64,000 nt of DNA. Source: Megascapheus bottae (Eukaryota; Chordata; Mammalia; Rodentia; Geomyidae). Below, in pieces: positions 49,101 to 60,528 of this stretch. Location: assembly GCA_024803745.1 (NCBI GenBank), contig JANJXV010000013.1, forward strand, positions 12,074,501-12,138,500, given 5' to 3'. Each line of letters begins with the position of its first letter. Position 1 is the first letter of the stretch. A program made the position numbers and the translations under genes. The notes below the pieces were generated by a model, which did no database searches, was not told where the DNA came from, and was given only the letters and a program-made list of their open reading frames with translations.

Positions 49101-49339
49101 CTGTGGCCTGAGCCACCACAGTGGTGCTATAAGAAGCCACTCTCTCCCCCACATCTAGCTTGTGCAAGGCAGGATCTTCAGACTTTCCCCAGCCCCGTAG
49201 AAATTGTGAAGCCAATAGCGGCTTCCAGTGGAGGTGATGCAAGGTAGAGGGTAGAGAAGGAAGGAAATGGCAGCCAGAGAGGGACCTGTAGCATTGAGGG
49301 CTGTTTTAATTTTATTTAGTATGGGTACTGGGGCCTCAG
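46156..49339. other. 3.2-kb SINE-poor unique stretch of ARRB1 intron 1
   Basis: Only MIR-like scraps are seen (48040-48130: 'gacctcagtcttctcatttggg'). An ATTA-bearing patch at 47255-47285 ('cataatcagctaattaaacc') and GC-richer 48.4-48.8 kb could be regulatory. Small frames on both strands lack support. Confidence 0.5.
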
Positions 49340-49545
49340 GTTCTCCCTTGGCTTTTTTTTTTTTTTTTGGTTCAAGTCTGGCATTTTTCCACTTAAAAAT
49401 CCTATCTCCACTTCCAGCTTTCTGGTGGTTAATTGGAGATAAGAGTTGCACAGATATTCCTGGTCAAGCTGGCTTCGAACTGCAATCTTCAGATCTCAAC
49501 TTCCTGAATAGCTAAGAATACAGGTGTGAGCCACTGGCACCCAAC
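49340..49545 (-). mobile_element. B1-Geo SINE (reverse, short Geo arm)
   Basis: Poly-T, then 'cacttccagctttctggtgg' through 'gtgagccactggcacccaac'. A MIR-like piece ('ctgcatgtctgagggcaag') follows at about 49600-49700. Confidence 0.8.
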
Positions 49546-50147
49546 TTGGAGGGCTGTCTTAAGGGGTGCAGAGGCCACGTGATGTGGTGGTGTGGGGCAT
49601 CCGGCTGAGGTCCTCATCTCCCCCTACCACTAACTGCATGTCTGAGGGCAAGCTGTTCAGATTCTGAAGAGACCTGGGCACACATTTCCTTCCTTTCTTG
49701 AGGATGCTGTGCTAAGGAAAGAACTGGGCACATGAGCGGGACTGTCAGAGTTGATGTTTGCTCTGGAGCTGCCAAGGCCCAGGACAGGGGAAAGCCTGCA
49801 GGCATTAGCACACTCAGTCCCCTCTCGAGGAATGCTGTTTCTTCACTCCACAGACACCCCTGAAAAGAGCCATCTCGCATGTTCACCATTTTGCAGAGGA
49901 AATTTTGTAATGGAAACTCTCTGAGAGCCATGATGGAGCCCCTGGCCAGGCCTCTGCGCCAGCCTCCTCCAGCCTCAGCACCATGTTCATCCAGACTGAA
50001 TGGTGATGGAAACGTAGCTTCTCTCCATTCTGCAGCCACTGGCTCCAGAACACTGACTTCCTATTAAAGCCCTGTCTCTGGTCTGGGCTGTCACTCTAGT
50101 CTGTGGATTCTTATCCCTTTGCTCATGCCTAAGCCTTCCAAGCCATC

Positions 50148-50149
<2 letters not shown>

Positions 50150-50205
<56 letters not shown>

Positions 50206-50700
50206 GAACACAGGGCCTGGGCTCTGTTCTAGCCTATCCTTCCCTTTCCTTTTTTTGTGTGCCAGTCCTGGGGCTTGAACTCAGGGCCTGAGAACTGTCC
50301 CTGAGCTTCTGTGCTCAAGGCTAGTGCTCTACCACTGGAGCCACAGCTTCACTTCTGGCTTTTAAAAAATTGTTTTGGTATTTAATTGGAGATCGGATTC
50401 TCATGGGCTTTCCTTCCCCTTTAAACTGAGATCCTCAGCTCTCAGCCTCCTGAGGAGCTAGGATCACAAGAGTGAACCACCAGTGCATGGCCCATCTCCC
50501 CCCTCCCCCCCTTTTTTTTTTTCCAGTCATGGGCTTGAGCTCAGGGCTCGAGCTCTGTCATTGGACTTCAAGCTCTACCACTTGAGCCTCAGCACCACTC
50601 CCAGCTTTTTTCTATGTATTTGGTACAGTACAGGGGAATTGAACCCGGGTCTTTGTGCATGCTAGGCAAGCACTCTACCACTAGGTCTAACTCCAGGCCC
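50150..50700 (-). mobile_element. (GT)n, reversed B1-Geo and reversed IDL-Geo
   Basis: GT run 50150-50204; B1-Geo 50204-50490, in which the start of the Geo tail is duplicated ('acagggcctgggctctg' then 'cagggcctgagaactg'); IDL-Geo 50512-50700 ending 'aactccaggccc'. Confidence 0.85.
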
Positions 50701-50769
50701 ACTCTCTTCTTTTTGAATCACACTCTTGATGATGTCCTTCCCAGTTTAAAATCTAACGAACTGCTCTCC

Positions 50770-51100
50770 TCCTCCTCACAGGACAGTTCACAGCTCCTCT
50801 GCCCACACATGTGCACTGAGGTTAACACTGATCCTTGCACTTGCTATGCTCTAACACTTGGGCCAAACCTCCAGCCCTTTGTATTGTTTATTTTGTTAGC
50901 TTTAGTCATTTTTGCTTAGGGTTGCATGTCTTTTTGCCCAGGACCTCAATCTTCCTATCTCTGCCTCCTACCATTCTAGGTGTGGACTATTAATTGAGAC
51001 GGCATCTGGCTGTCTTTTTGTGCAGGCTGGCCTCATATTGCAGTCCTGCTCATCTCCAACTTCTGAGCTGAGAATACAGGTGTGAGCCACCATATTGGGG
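50770..51100 (-). mobile_element. Diverged reversed ID-like and B1-like fragments
   Basis: 'tgcacttgctatgctctaac' near 50835 (ID-like) and 'gaatacaggtgtgagccacc' near 51070 (B1-like). Confidence 0.5.
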
Positions 51101-51596
51101 CTCGGTCTTTGTCTTTTTGATGGTACACGGCCAACACTGGCTAAGTTCTCAACCAGCGGACTTCTCACACCTCTGTACCTTTGTTCAAGCTGAGAGGTGA
51201 AATCTTCCTACGTATGGAAGGTTGAAGTTAAAGATACTGTGATGCCGTGTAATAGAACAGTTGCCTTGGGCACCAGCTCCAGCCATGGAATTTCCCCTGG
51301 GCTCTGCCCCTTTCCAGGCGGAATAGATGGTTCTCCTCCATACCTCCTGGCACTTTGCAGGCGCCACTGGTGGCACTTCGTACTGCATTTGGATGCTGAC
51401 CGGTCAGTTTCATCAGTTCTTGATAGAGCCTGGCACAGTGGAGTGGGAGGTTGGTGGAAAGTGATCAGGCAAGTCCCTGGAGGAAGTGAACCCTGAGCTG
51501 CTGATCCAAAGGAGAACCATTCTCCATCCCACTTCCTTACTGTGCCTGGAACTGAAAGAAAACAAGAGGATACTGACTTTAAAATGGGAAATATGG
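51101..51596. other. Unique intronic sequence; nothing recognised
   Basis: A 154-codon antisense frame (51208-51672) runs into the neighbouring IDL-Geo and is not credible as a gene. Confidence 0.5.
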
Positions 51597-51783
51597 GCTG
51601 GGAGTTTGGCCTAGTGGTAGAGTACTTGCCTAGCATGTTCAAAGAGTTGGGTTCAATTCCTTGGTACCACATACATAGAGAAGTTGGAAGTGGTGTTGTG
51701 GCTCAAATGGTAGTGCTCCGGAGAAAGCCCAAGGACAGTGCTCACCCTGAGTTCAAGCCCCAGGACTGGCAAATAAATAAATA
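51597..51783 (+). mobile_element. IDL-Geo SINE
   Basis: 'gggctgggagtttggcctag' to 'caggactggcaaataaataa'. The preceding 'atgggaaatat' is repeated after the tail at 51791 ('atgggaaatata'), giving the target duplication. Confidence 0.9.
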
Positions 51784-51839
51784 CATATGGATGGGAAATA
51801 TAAGCTGAGGGTTGCTCCCCTCTCCTCCGCTCTTTCTTT

Positions 51840-51984
51840 CTTAAGCCAGGACTTTGTCTCAGGGTTTATTGCTCTCACTCTGCTTTACTGCTCACTGCTG
51901 GCAATCTACCACTTGAACTATGCCTGCAATCTGGCATTTTGCTGGTTAATTGGAGATGGGATTTAGTTTGTGCGCATGCGCGCA

Positions 51985-52028
<44 letters not shown>

Positions 52029-52250
52029 CGCATGCGTGTAGAAGTGTTAGTACTGGGGTTTGAACTGAAGGCCTTGTGATTTCACTCAGCTTTTTTTTTT
52101 TCACTCACAGCTGGTGCTCTACGACTTGGTCCACAGCTCCATTTCTGGCTTTTTGCTTGTTGATTTTCTAGTTAAAAGTCTCTTGGATTTGTCTGCCTTT
52201 TCTGTTTTTGAATCTTGATCCTTCAGTTCTCAGCCTCTTGAGCAGCTAGG
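51840..52250 (-). mobile_element. Reversed B1-Geo pieces around a (GT)n tract
   Basis: A partial reversed Geo/junction at 51845-51965 ('attggagatgggattt'); (GT)n with GCGCATGCG ends at 51971-52036; then a reversed B1-Geo 52037-52250 starting 'agtactggggtttgaactg'. Confidence 0.75.
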
Positions 52251-53109
52251 AGTCACCAACACTCCGTTTCTTCCTCTTGTCCACATAGTTGCTGAACGAG
52301 CAGCCGTGACATGAAAATGCACGCTGCAGAAATGAGTTTATAGAGCGTGCCTTCGTGTTCTCCTATCTCCTGCGTGTCCTCGATAGACCTGAGTTTTCCT
52401 TTCCTCATTGGATCTCGTTCTAGTCTTGGCATGCCATTTGTTGCTCTGCAACTCTGGGCAGTTCTTGTCACTTTCTGAGCCTTTGTTTCTGTGGTGTATC
52501 TTAGAGGTGACAATATCCTCATGGTGGCATTGACGTGTGTGTGAAGGGACAAGTGGTTTGGGCAGTCTTTCAGCTGGAAGGCTCTTGAGGAGGGACACAT
52601 GTCCAGTTGGTGAGTGTGTCCTCAGTGCCAGCCGGGGCAGGCACATGTACTAGGGTGAACAACCTTCCTAGCTCTTCTGGGTCTTTGTCAGTCTCACACC
52701 TTAGGAGAGCTGTCAGCTCAGTCTTGGGTAAATCGGAACTGAGTTACTCTGTGCTGTGTTTTCCATAAATGCTCGTGGACTGGGTATGTCAATAAATTCA
52801 TCTTTAGCGCAGGGCAGAGGTGGGACTTGGCTGGATATAAACAGGGCCAGACTAATAGAGTGAGATGAGGCCTTGTGAGAGAGGAGGTGACAGAAGGGTC
52901 TGGAAGATGCAGGAAATGAGACAGAAAGGAGGGGAGCTTGCTGGATGCTGCTCCAGGCTTCAAGCTCTTTCTCCTGTCTGTCCCCAGCCAAGGCAATGGC
53001 TGGTTTCTCACTGCCTTCTGGCAAGTCTGCCAAGTGCTTTCTGTATTGTCACTTCGAGGGTGAAGTGAGCCTAGGTCAGGCTGCAGCCAGTGGAGGCTCT
53101 GAAAGTAAG
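52251..53109. other. Unique intronic sequence; no gene supported
   Basis: Overlapping short antisense frames only; no recognised repeat. Confidence 0.5.
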
Positions 53110-53335
53110 GCCTCACCTGACACTGGTGTCTCATACCTGAATTGTAGCTATGAGGAGCCTGAGATCTGAGGATCATGGATCAAAGCCAACCTGGGAACAC
53201 ACATCAATGAGAGACTCTTCAATTAACCAGCAAAAATCTGAAGAGGTTATATGGCTCAAGTGATAGTATGCTAGCTTTGAGTGAAAGAGCTAAAACTGGA
53301 GGCCTGGAGTTTAAACCCCATTACTGACACAGACA
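53110..53335 (+). mobile_element. B1-Geo SINE (diverged)
   Basis: 'ctgacactggtgtctcatacc' to 'aaaccccattactgacac', followed by an imperfect (CAAA/CACA) tail. Confidence 0.75.
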
Positions 53336-53835
53336 CATACAAACAGACACAAACACACACAAAAGAAATTAAGCTTCAATGCCCATCCTTCATCAGGTGT
53401 CTGTGTATAAAGCTCCTTGGTGTGTCTGGTCCTTAGTTGGTACCAAGCAAGTGTCCTTCATTATCTTATAAAATGGGGACAGGAAAGCTTTCTCAGCGTA
53501 ACCACCAGGCTTGTGTGGCAACCAGATGGGTTGTGAGGAACTCTAGGTAAACTGGGCCACACCCTATACAGTTAAATATGGCGTTCTTTGTAGGGCTGCT
53601 CTGTCTAGCCTATGGTTCTAGGCATGGAGAATGGGGGGGGGGTAAAGTGGTGGGATTGGGTCTATCACCAGCATGGAAAGGAAGGATCTTGTCCTTAGAA
53701 AGTGCTCCAGGATCACCAAGGACTCCAGAGATGTTCCCTGTGCGAAGCAGTCCCGGAGGGCCGCCTGGATTTGGGAAGCCACAAGACCGGCTTCTTAGCT
53801 GGGACTCAGGACCAGAAGAAGGAGTGTCCTGGAGC

Positions 53836-53929
53836 CTCTTCTGTCTGATGGGCTGGGGGCAGGGCCTTTGTGCAGGCGGGTTGTGCTTGATCGCCTCTGG
53901 GCCCTTCCTCCAGCCCCCAGGCGGACTCA
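53836..53929 (+). ncRNA. MIR326: mir-326 microRNA precursor in ARRB1 intron 1
   Basis: The 94-bp segment from CTCTTCTGTCTG to GGCGGACTCA follows the known mir-326 hairpin. The 3' arm CCTCTGGGCCCTTCCTCCAG (53894-53913) is identical to the mature miR-326-3p I remember, so its seed (CUCUGGG) is intact. The 5' arm (GGGCTGGGGGCAGGGCC at 53850-53866) pairs with it, and GTCTG at 53843 pairs with CGGAC near 53922 to extend the stem. The loop side reads TTTGTGCAGGCGGGTTGTG, with C where I recall A in human and mouse. Host and strand (ARRB1 intron 1, sense) match mammals, and the 16-kb distance from the first exon is also as in human. Confidence 0.96.
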
Positions 53930-54289
53930 CCACTCAGCTCACCTCACCTCATCTCAGCGCCTCGCCTCGGAAGACTTCACCTTGTGTCCCTGCACTCAGG
54001 GAAAACGGAAGATATTTTGCTGTTCTTATATAAATTATTAAGTAAGCTTCCAAACTCTGTGAATCCATGTTCCCAGGCCTAGTTTATCTCCCCGCCTCCC
54101 ACTCCCTCCTTTACTGCCGTGGTGGGAACAGGTGCTCCTCTGTCAGGCAGCTCTGAATCCATATGAGACAGTTGTTAGTGAGAGCCCTCACTGCTCAGGT
54201 AGGACCTCAGAGGCTTCTGGGCCCATTCTGGGCGTGGCTGAGTTCACTGTTCCTGCTGGCTGTGTCAATGAGAGCCTGGAAAGGCCTCT

Positions 54290-54420
54290 CTGGCCCACTT
54301 GTCCTCATCTGCACAATGGAGAAGATCAGTACTTGGAAAGGATGAAAAGTAATGGATCACAGCATAACCTGGGTTTATAGAACTGAGCAATGCGGGTAGA
54401 GCTGGCTCTGGGGCCACATT
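54290..54420 (+). repeat. MIR-like SINE fragment
   Basis: 'ctcatctgcacaatggagaag' with 'aatggatcacagc' downstream resembles a MIR core. The (GT)n at 54456-54490 that follows is not at a SINE tail. Confidence 0.45.
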
Positions 54421-54453
54421 GACACTAGGATGGGGTCTGTTCTGGGGTAAAAG

Positions 54454-54455
<2 letters not shown>

Positions 54456-54490
<35 letters not shown>
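54456..54490. repeat. (GT)n microsatellite
   Basis: About 17 GT units in unique sequence. Confidence 0.95.
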
Positions 54491-54491
<1 letters not shown>

Positions 54492-54954
54492 TAAGAGGGT
54501 GAATGTGTCTATAAGCTGGGGAGTTCAATTGGCCCAGGAAGGGTCTAATGTGAGCTTAGGTTAGGGCTGGATGAGTGGCAATCTGGCCTAAGTCTGGGTG
54601 AGGAGTCTGGCTTGTTTATGCTTTTGAGAAACTTCTAGGGCAAGCTGAGCTGACCTTTCCTGTTCAAATGCCCACGGGGTGTGGCACATTGCAGTGCAGT
54701 CAGAGAAGGGAAAAGGGCAGTGGTGGCAGCAATGGAACCTCTGCCTGGAGATCAGGGGAGGAGACTGGGCGCCTGGTGGGGTGGGGGTGGGGGAGGTGGC
54801 AGGGAGTGGGTGGAATGGAAGGAGCAAATGTAGGCCTGGGTTATCAGCTAAGCTTCGAACCTATCCCTACAGTTTTGTCAGGTTGGTAGCCATAAAATGG
54901 CTACATAATCTTTCTGAACCTGGAGTTTCTTGTCTTAAAACGACAGTGATAAAG

Positions 54955-55325
54955 GGCCATGAGTTTGGCCTAGTGGTAGAGTGCTTGCCTAGCATGCACG
55001 AAGACTTGATTCCTCAGTACCACATACATAGAAAAGCCAGAAGCGGTGCTGTGACTCAAGTGGTAGAATGATATCCTTGAGGAAAAAGCCCAAGGACAGT
55101 GCTCAGGCCCTGAGTTCAAGCCCCAGGACTAGCAAAAAATAAATAAATAAATAAAAGAATGATAAAACCAGCCTTGGTGACTCACACCTGTAATCCTAGC
55201 TCCTTAGGAAGCTGAGGTCTGGAGGATCATGGTTATCATGGTTCAAAACCTTTCCTGGGAGAAGTACCCAAGAGACTCTATCTCCAAAAGAGCCGGAGCA
55301 AGTCCTTGAGTTCAAACTTGGTACA
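54955..55325 (+). mobile_element. IDL-Geo then B1-like SINE
   Basis: 54955-55156 IDL-Geo ('ggccatgagtttggcctag' to 'ctagcaaaaaataaataa'). 55162-55325 B1-like ('gccttggtgactcacacc' to 'gagttcaaacttgg'). Confidence 0.85.
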
Positions 55326-55354
55326 ATGGGAGTGGTGGGGAGGATGGGATAAGG

Positions 55355-55435
55355 CTTCATGAGATAATATAGGGCTTTTAGCAGAGTGCCTGGCACACAG
55401 TAGGTGCACAAGCAATGCTCAGTGTGCCTCTCACC
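55355..55435 (+). repeat. MIR SINE 3' fragment
   Basis: 'gagtgcctggcacacagtagg' and 'aagcaatgctcag' are the MIR tail. Confidence 0.65.
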
Positions 55436-56430
55436 CTCATTCACCTCTGTTGCACTTTATCAACACTTTGTCTGCCCCACTCCCTCCCTCTTGGTTTCTA
55501 CTGCTCTGGGAAGGACTGAGTTTTGTTCATCCAGTGAAACCTAAAAGCATGTTCTTTTTCACCCAAAGCCATGCTTACCTACATACCTCCTAGGTGTTTC
55601 TGCCACAGGACCACCGTGTGGGTTTTGCTCTGTAGAACTCTAGCTGGTTACTGTGATTGTGATGATGCCCTAGAGACAAACAGCTTTATCCTTCTGAGCC
55701 CTCAGCAGCCAAATAATCAAATCACCGCTGGGTGAGTGCTGACATCTGTTTCTCCCTCCTGGAATGCAAGCCACTGCCACCCAGGGGCTGCATCGCCAGG
55801 TTCCCGGGCCTGCCATGGGATGTGCCTCTCCCCTGACTGTCATTTTCTTATCTTTAAGTCATTTAGGCCTGGTTCCTCTTCTGTCTGAGGCAAGTTCCCC
55901 CCTCTCTTCCTGCCCTGGGTTCCTGGTGTTTAGAACTAGGCAAAGAGCAGAACTACATCAGCTCCTCCCGCCTACAGCAAGGCATTATTAAGTCAGCTGC
56001 TGTATTTCACAACCTCCAAGGCCCCTTCCATTCTGACCTTCGGTCTCTGGGCCTCTGGGAGGAGAAAGGGGAGAACATTCCATTCCCAGCAGACCCTCTT
56101 CTCCTGGCTTCACAATGGACATGGAGCTCTGTGCACACTGTTTATATTTCCATGCCAGAGTTTATTACCCAGCACAGCCTGCTGCAATTAATTACAAGCC
56201 CAGCAAATAACTTGTTCCTGGGAGGTTGGGCTTGGCATAAACATTTATATACAGCCCTGGACAGCGGAGGCTGGGCTCACCCCTCCTGCCTTAGGCTCCC
56301 AAACAGACAGGATTAGGGTGGGGTGAGTGGGGCACCCAATTTCCTTCAGAGCTGAGGTGCTATGTTTGTAATTTTCTCTTTCAACCTTCTAGTTCTGCTG
56401 GAAACCCCTGCACTTCTCTGTGGATGAATA
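55436..56430. other. Unique, possibly conserved non-coding stretch
   Basis: No SINE. 56120-56260 carries several homeodomain- and forkhead-like cores close together ('ctgtttatatttcc', 'gcaattaattac', 'cataaacatttatatac'). Candidate enhancer on composition only. Confidence 0.4.
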
Positions 56431-56515
56431 AGTAGAGATTCGGCTGAGTTAAGTGATTTGTTCAAGGCCACACAGCACATAGTGGTAGCAGGATCTGTGG
56501 GCTAAATAGATTCAA
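56431..56515 (+). mobile_element. MIR SINE core
   Basis: 'agttaagtgatttgttcaagg' and 'ccacacagcacatagtgg' are diagnostic MIR sequence. Confidence 0.75.
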
Positions 56516-56739
56516 AAAGAAGCTAGAAATCAGGAAGTTAGTGCAGAGCTGAGTTCAAACCCTAGGATCACAAAACAGAACAACGAAACCAACCATCCAG
56601 AAATGGATCAATTATTAAGCTGTCCATGCATTCACGACTCTTTGTGACCATTTGTCCTGAAGGGGGTTCTACTAGCTCCAGCCCGTCCTTTATCAAGAGA
56701 TGGAGTCTTCAATTTAGGGGTTTTGGGGAGGTCAACTCA

Positions 56740-57020
56740 GGCCACCTCAAAGGATCTGGAATTCTACATTAAATGTTCTGTACCTGAAATGTTCCAGATT
56801 TCTGATTTGATATAATCTGCATATGCTGATGGACCCAAGTCCTCCCTTAAGCCACAATTGATGCATGTCTCACATACACCATCTACTGTGAAGGTAATTT
56901 TAAGGTATTTTGCAGACACCTGCATTTTGATCATGTAATCGTCACATCTGAGGTCTTGGTGGGATTTCCATTTCTGGCATCCTGTTGATTTTCAGATTAG
57001 GGATTTTTAGGTTAGGGCTG
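56740..57020 (-). mobile_element. Ancient Tigger-like DNA transposon fossil (reverse)
   Basis: 'ttccagatttctgatttgat', 'atctgcatatgctgatgg', 'gaaggtaattttaagg', 'cacatctgaggtc' and 'ttttcagattagggat' are in the order of the reverse complement of an old non-autonomous pogo/Tigger-type element as I remember it. Family name uncertain; no coding content. Confidence 0.45.
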
Positions 57021-57985
57021 CACTTGAGCCCTGCTTGAGAAGTCTTGGCTTGAGTTTATCCTCAGGAAGAGGCCCAACCATTTCTGCTGTCCAGATTTAC
57101 TGTTCAAATCTCTGGAGCCACCTGCTGGGGGCCATCCTTTTCTTTTCATGGAGGAAAACAGACCCAGGAAAGAAAGAAGCTGGACACTACGGACAGGACC
57201 CACTTTAGACATGGAAGTGCCTGGTCCCTGGACCTGAGTCCTGGAACCTTCTGGTGGGGCAGGAGCTATCCCCAAGGGTAGGATTGCAGTCCTCAGGCTT
57301 TGGGGGCTTGAGCTACTCACACCATGTCATTAGCACCGTGCCTGGAGGCTGGTGTAGGAAACCAAGGCTCAGGAAAGATGTTGTGAAGCATGGAGTGAAG
57401 GATATGCTGGTGCGATGATATAAAAGGAAGAGCATCTCATTTGGGAGATGAGGGTTTGGGGCCCAGGTTGCCACCTGTACCACAAACGAGAAGAAAGAAG
57501 TGAGATAAAGTAGGCTATACTTTAGCTCTACGGTAGGCTTGCTATGAAAACACTCTGCTAAGGGAAGGAAGCCAGACATCAAAGGTGGTAGTATGGACAA
57601 CTAGAATAGATGAATCTGTAGAGACAGGCAGCAGCCATTGTTGGCTTTCAAGGGTTGGGGAGAGGGGACATGGGGGAAAAAAACTACTTAGTGGGGAAGG
57701 GATTCCTTTGGAGTGGTGGAACCAGATAGAGGCTGTGGTTTTACACAACAGTGTGAAAGTACTGAATGTCACTGAGTTCTTTCACTTTTGATGGTTGATT
57801 GTATGTTAGGTAAATTTCACCTCAGTGACTTGTGGTTTAAAATCAGTAATAATAATGATGATAATAATATCTGTCATTAGGGGTATGGCTGAGATGAGAC
57901 ACGGGTGTTAGGGTGAGGCTGTTGAAGAAAGAGTGGTGTCAGAGGTTATAGGGAATTAACTACAGAGTAGGGAGTAGCTTAGCAG
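57021..57985. other. Unique intronic sequence; no gene supported
   Basis: Short frames on both strands. Contains the reverse CTCF-like motif at 57117 and an (ATA/ATG)-rich end at 57845-57875. Confidence 0.45.
57117..57128 (-). promoter_or_regulatory. CTCF-like motif, reverse orientation
   Basis: GCCACCTGCTGG on the plus strand is CCAGCAGGTGGC on the minus strand, matching CCASYAGRKGGC. It faces the plus-strand motifs at 14.6, 23.9 and 45.5 kb. Motif evidence only. Confidence 0.4.
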
Positions 57986-57989
57986 TTAA

Positions 57990-58200
57990 GATTCTATATT
58001 AGTCTGTCTGTCATTACTGTCAGAGAATCCCTAGTTCTGGGTATTTTATAAAGAAAAGAGGCTCCTTTAGCTTACAGTTCTGGATGCTGGCACTAACATA
58101 GGCTAGGTTCTGGCAAAGGATTCACAGTAATTTGTGGTAGATGGCATCTTGGCAGGAGCAGCACAGTAAAACAAGAAGCTCAAGAGCCATTCCAGGGTTG
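57990..58200 (-). mobile_element. MaLR-type LTR fragment (reverse)
   Basis: 'tattagtctgtctgtcatt', 'gttctgggtattttataaag' and 'agaggctcctttagcttacag' match the start of a reversed MaLR LTR, the same family as at 23.4 kb. Non-coding. Confidence 0.5.
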
Positions 58201-58209
58201 TAGTCACCC

Positions 58210-58830
58210 AAGAACTCAAAAAGCCAGGCATCTGTGACTCATGCCTATAAATCCTAGCTACTTAGGAGACTGAGATCTGAGAATACAAGTGCGAAGCCAG
58301 TCTGGGCTGAAAAGTCTATGAGATTTTTTTTTTATCTCTAATTAACAAGCCGAAAGCTAGAGTTGGAGGTGTGACTAAAGTGGTAGAGGATTAACCTTGA
58401 GTGAAAAAGCCAAGTGAGTGGTACAGGGCTGGCCTCCAGCAAGGTGCTCAGAGACAGTGCGAAGGCCCAGAGCTCGAGTCCCACGACTGGCAAACAAAAA
58501 CAATCCCCCCCCCAAGCCAAGAACAAAACAGAAACAAACAAACCAAAAAACAAAAACAAAACAAAAAACTCAAGTGAGAACACGAGGCCCTGAGTTCAAG
58601 TTCCATTCCCCCTTAACCAAACCAAACCAAAGTCCCAAGAAAATGACCTTAATTTCTTCTGAAGGCAGTTTCTATAAAGATCAAAATGCCTCCTACAGGT
58701 TGCACCCCTACCTTCCTCCTCCTCCTCTCCATTTCCCTTCTTCTTTTTCTTTCTTTGATTCATCTATTGAACCCAGGACCTTGCCTATGCTAGGCAAGAG
58801 GTCTACCCACTTAACTGTATCTCCAGCCTG
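58210..58830. mobile_element. B1-Geo (+), extra Geo tails and a reversed ID-like monomer
   Basis: 58210-58435 B1-Geo; a second Geo 3' part at 58436-58500 ('gctcagagacagtgcgaagg' to 'cacgactggc'); a third tail at 58570-58610 ('gccctgagttcaagttcc'). The reversed ID-like unit at 58755-58830 ends 'aactgtatctccagcctg'. Confidence 0.7.
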
Positions 58831-58848
58831 CCTGTCTGCTTAGCAGCT

Positions 58849-58926
58849 TCCTTCCTTCCTTCCATCCTTCCCTCCCTCCCTCTCTCCCTCCCTCCCTCCT
58901 TCCTTCCTTCCTTCTTTCCTTCCTTC
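58849..58926. repeat. (CCTT)n/(CCCT)n pyrimidine repeat
   Basis: About 78 bp almost without purines on the plus strand. Confidence 0.95.
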
Positions 58927-59039
58927 CATATATCAACCTTTGGGTCACATTCAAATCATCCTGAAACCATAGCAGTTCTAAAGCAAGACTGACACGCTCC
59001 AAAGCTGTTTGGCCTTTGCAGATGATTATTTATTCTCTC

Positions 59040-59190
59040 TTTGTTTGAGTTTCCTCAGCTATAAAAGGAGGGGGGGAGATAATTAAGGTTTTATTGTGGG
59101 GATTTTAATCTTTGATTATAGGAATCTCAGAGCTTGCCTGAGGATTAAATGAGTTAATATTTGTAGTGGCACGAAGTAAGACTTGCATGG
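59040..59190 (+). repeat. MIR SINE fragment
   Basis: 'gtttcctcagctataaaagg' and 'ttgcctgaggattaaatgag' are MIR-type. Confidence 0.65.
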
Positions 59191-59214
59191 TAGCTGTGGT
59201 CATTCTCTCTCATT

Positions 59215-59330
59215 CACCTTTCTGTTACTTGTTCATTTGCTGGGTACCCACGCTGAGCCGGTTCTGGATGGGATTCTGGGGACACAGCTGTGCATATGAC
59301 TCAGTGCCTGCTCTGATGTCAGGAGCTTTC
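59215..59330 (+). repeat. L2-like LINE 3' fragment
   Basis: 'tgctgggtacccacgctgag' and 'gattctggggacacagctg' resemble the L2 3' end. 59331-60220 is otherwise unique, without a supported gene. Confidence 0.5.
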
Positions 59331-60216
59331 TGACATTCTGGCAGAGGAGCCAGCCCGCTGCACAGCACCTTCCCCCTCCTCAGCTCACCTGCAGCTCCAG
59401 CTGCTGCTGAGACTCTCTCTGCATCTCCGGAGCTGTCAGAACAGGCAATGCCTCCCCAGGCTTTCAAACGTTTGGGGACTGGGTCCCTGGGTTTGAGGGA
59501 ACCTGGGCCTTGGTTTCCTTACTTGTCACAGACAATCAGGCTGGCTGAGCACTCAGGATATTTTTCTGGCTTCCAGACTGGAGCCAAACAAGCCTTAGTG
59601 GAGTCTGGGGTCTTTGCTGCAGGGCTGAATGCTAGCAAAGTCAGTCCAGATAGCACTGGGCTGTGAGACAGGCTCTCAGAGCTGCCCAACGGATCTAAGA
59701 AGCTGAGATGTGCTGGAGGGAGCTGAGGAAGGTTAAGTGCAAGCCCAAATGCGATGGCCCAGCCACATCTGGCCTTGGTAGGGGTCCCAAAACCCAGTAG
59801 CCTGTATTGGCATGGCCCGAACTGTCACCCTGTTGAGATTTAATGATGAAGCGTGGACTGTCTTTAGGGGACTGACTGGTAAGATGAGTAGACAAGGTAG
59901 GAATGGGGTCAACAGGTTGAGCGTGACCTCAGTGATACTGGACAAAACTTGAGTCTAGGTGTTGCTCCCGCCCCTCTGTCAGCCTGTCCAGGTTTCTGTG
60001 TCTGCATCTCCCCGACTGCCATCCTCAGTCAGTCCTCCTTGGGTCTTGTACTCACATTTTCCCTCCGGCACCAAGGAGTGTCTAACCCTTCCTTCTCCCT
60101 CCCTCCCCCCCCTACCTGTGTGGTCTGCACCTGCTCTCTTCCTCCAGATACCTGCCTGCGGGGGATTGAGAAGAGCCATTCTAGGAAGGAGTTTGCCCTT
60201 TCTCTGCTCCTTCTAA

Positions 60217-60220
<4 letters not shown>

Positions 60221-60269
<49 letters not shown>

Positions 60270-60528
60270 GGCATGCACGCGCATGCACGCGCTTGCCATT
60301 ACCTAGGGCTTGAACTCATGGTATCTTGTCTTACTTGTGTCTCCCCCCCACACCCCAGTTAAGACTGGTGTTCTATCATACACTACAACTTCTAGCTTCT
60401 TGCTGGTTAATTGGAAATAAGAGTTTCATAGACTTTTTGTGCCCGGGTTGCCTTTGAATCATGATCCTCAGATCTCAGCCTCCTGAGTAGCTAGGATTAC
60501 AGATGTGAGCCACCAGCGCCCAGTTCTA
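60221..60528 (-). mobile_element. (GT)n and reversed B1-Geo SINE
   Basis: GT run 60221-60266 with CATGCACGCG repeats, then 'tagggcttgaactcatgg' through 'gagccaccagcgcccag'. Confidence 0.85.

Noticed and set aside
53578..54033. 151-codon frame across mir-326
   Set aside because: The conserved element is the hairpin; codons are not conserved-looking and both strands are open.
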